From Hyphomicrobiales bacterium (lineage in GTDB: Bacteria > Pseudomonadota > Alphaproteobacteria > Rhizobiales > JAJFHB01), in NCBI GenBank assembly GCA_021775795.1, contig JAJFHB010000386.1, positions 1 to 10,326 of the forward strand: 10,326 nt of DNA, written 5' to 3'. Positions 6,427 through 10,326 of the stretch are shown in pieces; within the stretch, counting starts at the first letter, position 1, and every line of letters starts with the position of its first letter. A program made the translations under genes and the position numbers. The notes beneath the pieces were generated by a model. It did no database searches. It saw only the letters and a program-made list of their open reading frames with translations, and had not been told where the DNA came from.

Positions 6427-7224
6427 ATGAGTGATCCACAAAAGCAACCCGGGCAGCCGGCCAAAGGCGGTATGATCAAGCGATATGCGCCGCTCGTGGT
6501 TCTTGTCGCCGCCATTGTTCTGGTCTTTGTAAACGGTTGGCACAAATACCTTTCACTGGAGCAGATCGCCATTCATCGCGAAGCCTTGCGCGGTTTTGTG
6601 GACGAAAATCTGGTCCTGGCATTGCTGGCCTATATGGCGGTTTACGTGGTCGCTGTGGCACTGTCTGTGCCCGGAGGCGCATTACTCACGATCACCGGCG
6701 GATTCCTGTTTGGCTGGCTACTGGGCGGGTCGGCGACAGTGGTAGGCGCCACCATCGGCGCCACTGTCATTTTTCTCATCGCCAAGACGTCGCTCGGCGA
6801 GACCTTGTCGGCAAAGGCGGGGCCGTGGATGCAGAAATTGTCTGACGGCTTTCGTGACGACGCCATGAGTTACTTGCTCTTTCTCCGCCTCGTGCCGGCA
6901 TTTCCCTTCTGGCTCGTCAATCTGGCGCCTGCGTTGCTGGGTGTCGGTCTCAGCACCTTTGTGATCGCCACGTTCGTTGGCATTATCCCCGGCACATTTG
7001 CATTTTCTATCGTTGGCGCGGGCCTCGACAGGATCATTGATGAACAGCAGCAGGTCTATGATGCCTGTGTTGCCACCGGCGCCACAGATTGCACCTTTTC
7101 GCTCGACCCGGGCTCACTCCTGAATTCTACCATTCTCTTGGCTTTTGCCGCTCTTGGTGTGGTTGCCGTTATTCCGGTCGTCCTCAAGAAACTGCGGTCA
7201 CGCCGTAGCGCGGAAGCAAAATAA
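6427..7224 (+). CDS. TVP38/TMEM64 family (VTT/DedA-like) inner-membrane protein
   Basis: A 265-residue multi-spanning membrane protein. Hydrophobic segments lie near residues 20-37, 61-82, 86-118 (with the glycine-rich GGFLFGWLLGG motif at 91-101), 148-172 (with FLRLVPAFPFWLVN, the family signature, at 152-165), 174-198 (with GIIPGTFAFSIVGAGL at 185-200) and 231-253. The paired re-entrant-type hairpins and the RLVPAFPF and GIIPGT motifs place it in the VTT superfamily, whose characterised members handle lipids or lipid carriers. The substrate here is unknown. A hydrophilic loop at about 200-228 contains a cysteine pair (C214-x7-C222). The tail is basic (KKLRSRRSAEAK). The ATG at 6427 has an AAAGG Shine-Dalgarno about 9 bases upstream. 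It lies 34 bases before the flavin disulfide reductase gene; I recall this pairing, and even fusions of the two domains, in other bacteria. Confidence 0.92.
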   Translation: MSDPQKQPGQPAKGGMIKRYAPLVVLVAAIVLVFVNGWHKYLSLEQIAIHREALRGFVDENLVLALLAYMAVYVVAVALSVPGGALLTITGGFLFGWLLGGSATVVGATIGATVIFLIAKTSLGETLSAKAGPWMQKLSDGFRDDAMSYLLFLRLVPAFPFWLVNLAPALLGVGLSTFVIATFVGIIPGTFAFSIVGAGLDRIIDEQQQVYDACVATGATDCTFSLDPGSLLNSTILLAFAALGVVAVIPVVLKKLRSRRSAEAK

Positions 7225-7258
7225 GCAACCACCTTGTATTTTTGAAAGCGAGATATCC

Positions 7259-8683
7259 ATGCCGACATTGCATCAACCCGATCTTTGCGTCATTGGCGCC
7301 GGTTCCGGCGGCCTTTCGGTCGCCGCCGCCGCTGCTCAACTGGGAGCCAGCGTTGTGCTGGTGGAGAAGGGCAAGATGGGTGGCGATTGCCTGAATTACG
7401 GCTGCGTGCCCTCGAAGGCACTGATCGCCGCGGCCAAGCAGGCGCATTTGATGAACCATGGCGAGAAGTTCGGCATTGCCAACCGCAAGGCGCAGGTCGA
7501 CTACCAGCAGGTCCACGATCACATTCAGGGTGTAATTGCAGCGATTGCCCCTAACGATAGTGTTGAGCGCTTCACCGGCCTCGGCGTCACCGTCATTGAG
7601 GCTGCGGGCGAGTTTCGTGACCGCGAAACTGTGATCGCCGGCGACAATGAGATCAAGGCACGACGGTTTATTGTCGCCACCGGATCGTCGGCAGGCATTC
7701 CGCCCATCGATGGCTTGATGAACGTGCCCTATCTCACAAATGAGACGATCTTTGATGAGACCAAACTGCCGGCGCGGCTCATCGTGCTGGGTGGTGGCCC
7801 CATCGGTATTGAGCTGGCGCAGGCGCATCAAAGGCTGGGGTCGAAGGTCACCGTACTGGAAATGTTTGCACCTCTCGCGAAAGACGATCCGGAACTCACC
7901 AGAGTTGTGCTTGATCAGGTGTTGGAAGACGGCGTTGAGATACGCGCAGGCGTCAAGGTCGTGGACGTCCGCAGTGGCCGCAGTGGCGTCGATGTCAAGA
8001 TTGAGACGGATGACGGCAGTGAGACGGTTTCGGGCAGTCACATTCTGGTCGCCGCAGGCCGTATCCCCAACGTCGAAGGGCTCAATCTCGAGGCCGCCGG
8101 CATCAACTATTCGCGTCGTGGCATAGAAGTGGACAAGGGACTTCGCACCTCCAACAAGAAAGTCTACGCGATAGGCGATGTCGCTGGCGGCTTTCAGTTC
8201 ACCCACGTCGCCAACTATCACGCCGGTATCGTCATCCGAAATGCACTGTTCCGGCTGCCCGCCAAGGTCAACAACGACATCATTCCCTGGGTGACTTTCA
8301 CGGATCCGGAATTGTCGAATGTCGGCATGAACGAAGAACAGGCGCGCGAGCGATATGGCAAGATTTCGGTCATGCGCTGGCAGTATGCGGAAAATGACAG
8401 GGCCCAGGCCGAGCGCAAGACGGAAGGCGCCATCAAGGTCATCTGCTCGCGCAAGGGAAAAATCCTTGGCGCCGCAATTGTCGGCCCGAACGCCGGTGAA
8501 CTGATCCAGCCCTGGGCGCTCGCCATCTCATCAGGCCTGAAGATCAAGGCAATGACCGACATGATTGTTCCCTATCCAACATGGGGTGAAGTGAACAAGC
8601 GCGTGTCCTACGGCTATTTCGCAACCAGCCTTCAAAGCCCCTGGTTGCGCCGCGCAATACGCTTCCTTGCAAAGTTTGGTTAG
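7259..8683 (+). CDS. FAD-dependent pyridine nucleotide-disulfide oxidoreductase (Lpd/MerA-like)
   Basis: A 474-residue flavoprotein disulfide reductase. FAD site GAGSGG (13-18); redox-active disulfide GGDCLNYGCVPSK (C44, C49); second FAD contact ATGS (140-143); NAD(P)H Rossmann motif LGGGPIGIELA (177-187); AIGDVAG (304-310); dimerisation domain from about 340 (WVTFTDPELSNVGMNE). In dihydrolipoamide dehydrogenases and glutathione reductases the C-terminal active site is an H-P-T/x-x-E motif; here it reads YPTWGE (Y439, E444), so the catalytic His is replaced by Tyr, as in mercuric reductase. It has neither the N-terminal heavy-metal domain nor the C-terminal Cys pair of true MerA, ending RFLAKFG. 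It is therefore unlikely to be a pyruvate-dehydrogenase Lpd, and no such genes are nearby. The frame is open back to 7145 inside the previous gene, but the ATG at 7259 gives the normal N-terminus and a weak GCGAG ribosome site. The substrate is unknown. Confidence 0.93.
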   Translation: MPTLHQPDLCVIGAGSGGLSVAAAAAQLGASVVLVEKGKMGGDCLNYGCVPSKALIAAAKQAHLMNHGEKFGIANRKAQVDYQQVHDHIQGVIAAIAPNDSVERFTGLGVTVIEAAGEFRDRETVIAGDNEIKARRFIVATGSSAGIPPIDGLMNVPYLTNETIFDETKLPARLIVLGGGPIGIELAQAHQRLGSKVTVLEMFAPLAKDDPELTRVVLDQVLEDGVEIRAGVKVVDVRSGRSGVDVKIETDDGSETVSGSHILVAAGRIPNVEGLNLEAAGINYSRRGIEVDKGLRTSNKKVYAIGDVAGGFQFTHVANYHAGIVIRNALFRLPAKVNNDIIPWVTFTDPELSNVGMNEEQARERYGKISVMRWQYAENDRAQAERKTEGAIKVICSRKGKILGAAIVGPNAGELIQPWALAISSGLKIKAMTDMIVPYPTWGEVNKRVSYGYFATSLQSPWLRRAIRFLAKFG

Positions 8684-8703
8684 CTGCCCAAAGCCGCTAT
8701 AGT
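8676..8703 (+). promoter_or_regulatory. Possible promoter ahead of the histidine kinase
   Basis: TATAGT (8698-8703) matches five of six -10 consensus bases. TTGGTT (8676-8681) is a partial -35, 16 bases away, overlapping the end of the reductase gene. Initiation would fall near 8710, at or next to the ATG of the mini-ORF. This would let the kinase be expressed apart from the upstream genes. The -35 match is poor, so confidence is low. Confidence 0.35.
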
Positions 8704-8709
8704 GCAGCG

Positions 8710-8763
8710 ATGAAAAACCCGGAAACGGTAACGATGAATCAGGGGCCAGTCCGGAATGAATGA
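8710..8763 (+). CDS. Possible 17-codon upstream mini-ORF (leader peptide candidate)
   Basis: ATG at 8710 opens a 17-codon frame (MKNPETVTMNQGPVRNE) ending at TGA 8761-8763. Its end overlaps the kinase start in the sequence ATGAATGA (8756-8763), an arrangement suited to translational coupling. It has no Shine-Dalgarno. If the predicted promoter at 8676-8703 is real, the message would begin at or next to the ATG and could be translated as a leaderless transcript. No homolog is recognised, and such a short frame may be chance. Confidence 0.2.
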   Translation: MKNPETVTMNQGPVRNE

Positions 8764-10282
8764 GGTGCCGGACACACAAGAGCAACGCTCACACGGGCCC
8801 GACCCTGATGCTGTGTCGCTTAAGGCTGGCAAGCTGCGTGGCCTGTCGGGGAAGGTTTTCGGCCTGATCGTGATTTTCATCATGCTTGGTGAGGTCATGA
8901 TCTACGTGCCGTCGATCTCAAATTTCAGACTGACTGTGCTGGGCGAGCGTATAGCTGCCGCCCAGATTGCCTCGCTGGTCCTTGAAGCCACCCCGGACCA
9001 GATGGTGTCGGAAGAACTCAAAACCGAACTGCTCCGCAATGCGGACACTCTGGCTGTTGCTCTCAAGCGCGAAGACACGCGCCAGCTTATGCTTGGCGAT
9101 ACGAGCAATCTGGTTCTCGATGCCAGATATGATCTCCGGGTCCGCGGCCGGATGATGAGCATCTGGGATGCTTTCATGACGATGGCCTCGCGCGGCGATC
9201 GGATCGTCGTTGTCGTCGATGATGCCCGCCACGAGGCCGGCGACTTCACCGAGATCGTCATTTCCGAAAAGCCTCTCTATGAGGCCATGGTTGGCTATTC
9301 GGTCAATATCTTGGGATTGTCGCTGTTTCTTTCCATTCTTGTTGCCATGTTTGTTTACGTGGCGATCGACAGAATGCTGGTGCGGCCCATGCGCCGCATT
9401 ACCTGGAACATGGTGCACTTTTCGGAAAACCCCGAAGACAGCGGACGCATAATCTCCCACACCGGGCGGCATGATGAAATCGGCCTGGCGGAAAGTCAGC
9501 TTGCGAATATGCAAACGGAACTTGCCTCCATGCTGCAGCAGAAAAACCATCTCGCAGCCCTCGGGCTGGCGGTGAGCAAGATCAGCCATGACCTGCGCAA
9601 CATGCTTGCCAGTGCTCAGTTGATCTCGGACCGTCTGGGAAGCGTGCAGGATCCAACGGTGCAGAAGCTTGCGCCGAAACTGATCGGCTCCATCGATCGG
9701 GCTATCGACTTTTGCGCCCACACCCTGAAGTACGGCAAGGCCCGGGAAGCGCCGCCCCGGAGAGAAAAGTTCAAACTTTCGCCTCTCATTCAGGAATCGT
9801 TTGAAACCACGGCGGCACGGGCGGCAGGCAACATCATGTGGCACTGTGATGTGCCGGAAGACTTTGTCATCGATGCGGATCGCGAGCACATGTTCCGCAT
9901 ATTGACCAACCTATGCTGGAACGCTGTTCAGGTGCTTGAGAGTTACTATGAAGACCGCGAAGGAGCGCCGGTGATCCGGGTCAAGGCCTGGCGCGAAGGC
10001 AGCATCGTCACGGTTGAAATCAAGGACAACGGACCAGGCGTGCCGGAACGGGCGAAGGCGCATCTGTTTGACGCCTTCCGTGGTTCCGTGCGCCCTGGGG
10101 GAACCGGGTTGGGGCTTGCCATTTCGGCAGAACTGGCGCGCGCCCACGGCGGCGAACTGCGCCTCGTTGAGTCTGATGCGGGTGCCCTGTTCTGGATCGT
10201 CATTCCCGATCACATCACTGATCTTGCCAAGATGCGCAGTGAGAGCCGCGCCGCTGCAAAGGGCGGCTCTTCATCGGTTTGA
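8756..10282 (+). CDS. Two-TM sensor histidine kinase with HAMP, DHp and HATPase domains
   Basis: A 508-residue membrane histidine kinase. TM1 is about residues 34-54 and TM2 about 181-205; between them lies a periplasmic sensor of some 125 residues with no recognised fold. A HAMP-like linker follows (206-258, with VRPMRRIT and the acidic DEIG at 240-243). The phosphoacceptor is H278 in SKISHDLRNMLA, an HDLRN-type H-box lacking the usual Pro after Asn. The ATPase domain has the N-box LTNLCWNAVQ (N389), the G1 box KDNGPGVP (D424) and the G2 box GGTGLGLA (449-455). The ATG at 8756 is the only in-frame start after the stop at 8735 and has AGGGG eight bases upstream. No response regulator is visible in the window, so it is an orphan here. 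It follows the reductase by 72 bases and may respond to the envelope or redox state handled by the upstream genes, but that is inference. Confidence 0.93.
   Translation: MNEVPDTQEQRSHGPDPDAVSLKAGKLRGLSGKVFGLIVIFIMLGEVMIYVPSISNFRLTVLGERIAAAQIASLVLEATPDQMVSEELKTELLRNADTLAVALKREDTRQLMLGDTSNLVLDARYDLRVRGRMMSIWDAFMTMASRGDRIVVVVDDARHEAGDFTEIVISEKPLYEAMVGYSVNILGLSLFLSILVAMFVYVAIDRMLVRPMRRITWNMVHFSENPEDSGRIISHTGRHDEIGLAESQLANMQTELASMLQQKNHLAALGLAVSKISHDLRNMLASAQLISDRLGSVQDPTVQKLAPKLIGSIDRAIDFCAHTLKYGKAREAPPRREKFKLSPLIQESFETTAARAAGNIMWHCDVPEDFVIDADREHMFRILTNLCWNAVQVLESYYEDREGAPVIRVKAWREGSIVTVEIKDNGPGVPERAKAHLFDAFRGSVRPGGTGLGLAISAELARAHGGELRLVESDAGALFWIVIPDHITDLAKMRSESRAAAKGGSSSV
10242..10270 (+). terminator. 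Hairpin at the 3' end of the kinase gene, weak terminator candidate
   Basis: AGAGCCGC (10242-10249) and GCGGCTCT (10263-10270) form a perfect 8-bp GC-rich stem with a 13-nt loop. It is followed by TCATCGGTTT, a poor T-tract. It lies within the last 14 codons of the kinase gene, so if it terminates it does so very close to the stop. The lack of a solid T-run keeps confidence low. Confidence 0.25.
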
Positions 10283-10290
10283 GCGCTGCT

Positions 10291-10326
10291 TCAATCGGTC
10301 AGCGTTGAGAGCACAACACCTTCGCG
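10291..10326 (-). CDS. Possible 3' end of a convergent gene (runs off the right edge)
   Basis: On the minus strand the last 36 bases read as 11 codons (REGVVLSTLTD) and a TGA stop at 10293-10291. The frame would enter from beyond the window and end eight bases from the kinase stop, a plausible tail-to-tail arrangement. Eleven residues are too few to recognise a family, and an open frame this short is weak evidence. Confidence 0.2.
   Translation of the reverse strand, partial: REGVVLSTLTD

Noticed and set aside
7145..7258. Upstream extension of the flavin reductase, or a TVP38-reductase fusion
   Set aside because: The two genes are in different frames and the TVP38-like gene has its own stop at 7224. 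The extension encodes the wrong frame of that gene, and a normal reductase N-terminus starts at 7259.
7184..8221. A 345-codon open frame antisense to the flavin reductase
   Set aside because: It lies fully opposite a gene with clear catalytic motifs, shows no recognisable family, and long antisense frames are expected by codon bias in GC-rich coding DNA.
8918..9889. A 323-codon open frame antisense to the histidine kinase
   Set aside because: Shadow of the kinase gene; His/Arg-rich composition with no domain pattern, and the sense strand has intact H, N and G boxes.
1..10326. CRISPR arrays, insertion sequences, integrases, tRNA/rRNA genes, toxin-antitoxin pairs
   Set aside because: No tandem spaced repeats, transposase motifs, flanking duplications, tRNA-like clover-leaf sequences or phage-type genes were found on either strand.

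Overview
The window looks like chromosomal DNA from an alphaproteobacterium, most likely Hyphomicrobiales (Rhizobiales) or a close relative. The evidence is moderately high GC, tightly packed genes, and the gene order rpmH-rnpA-yidC-engB-argB-HAD phosphatase-dapD, which I recall as typical of that group. No tRNA, rRNA, CRISPR array, insertion sequence, phage gene or plasmid function was seen.

Left half (about 1-5318, minus strand): one long head-to-tail housekeeping cluster. It reads from a good sigma70-type promoter (5290-5318) through rpmH (ribosomal protein L34, GTG start), rnpA (RNase P protein), yidC (inner-membrane insertase), engB/yihA (ribosome-assembly GTPase), argB (acetylglutamate kinase), a pyrimidine 5'-nucleotidase-like HAD phosphatase, and the first 125 codons of dapD, which runs off the left edge. 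The longest gap inside the cluster is 52 bases, so it is probably one operon joining ribosome assembly, RNA processing and membrane insertion to arginine and lysine/peptidoglycan precursor synthesis. No yidD lies between rnpA and yidC.

Middle (5162-5496): a 335-base divergent intergenic region. It holds the rpmH promoter, a leader of roughly 120 nt with an inverted repeat, and two abutting small palindromes about 40-60 bases upstream of the rightward genes.

Right half (5497-10282, plus strand): four genes in the same direction. They encode an exported DUF547 protein, a TVP38/TMEM64 (VTT/DedA-like) membrane protein, a flavin disulfide reductase of the Lpd/MerA superfamily in which Tyr replaces the usual catalytic His, and a two-TM HAMP sensor histidine kinase with no response regulator in the window. 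The first three each carry a closely spaced cysteine pair, and together they are the least understood and most interesting part of the window. An envelope thiol-redox or lipid-related module is possible but is inference. A 17-codon mini-ORF lies just upstream of the kinase and overlaps its start. The last 36 bases may be the 3' end of a convergent gene.
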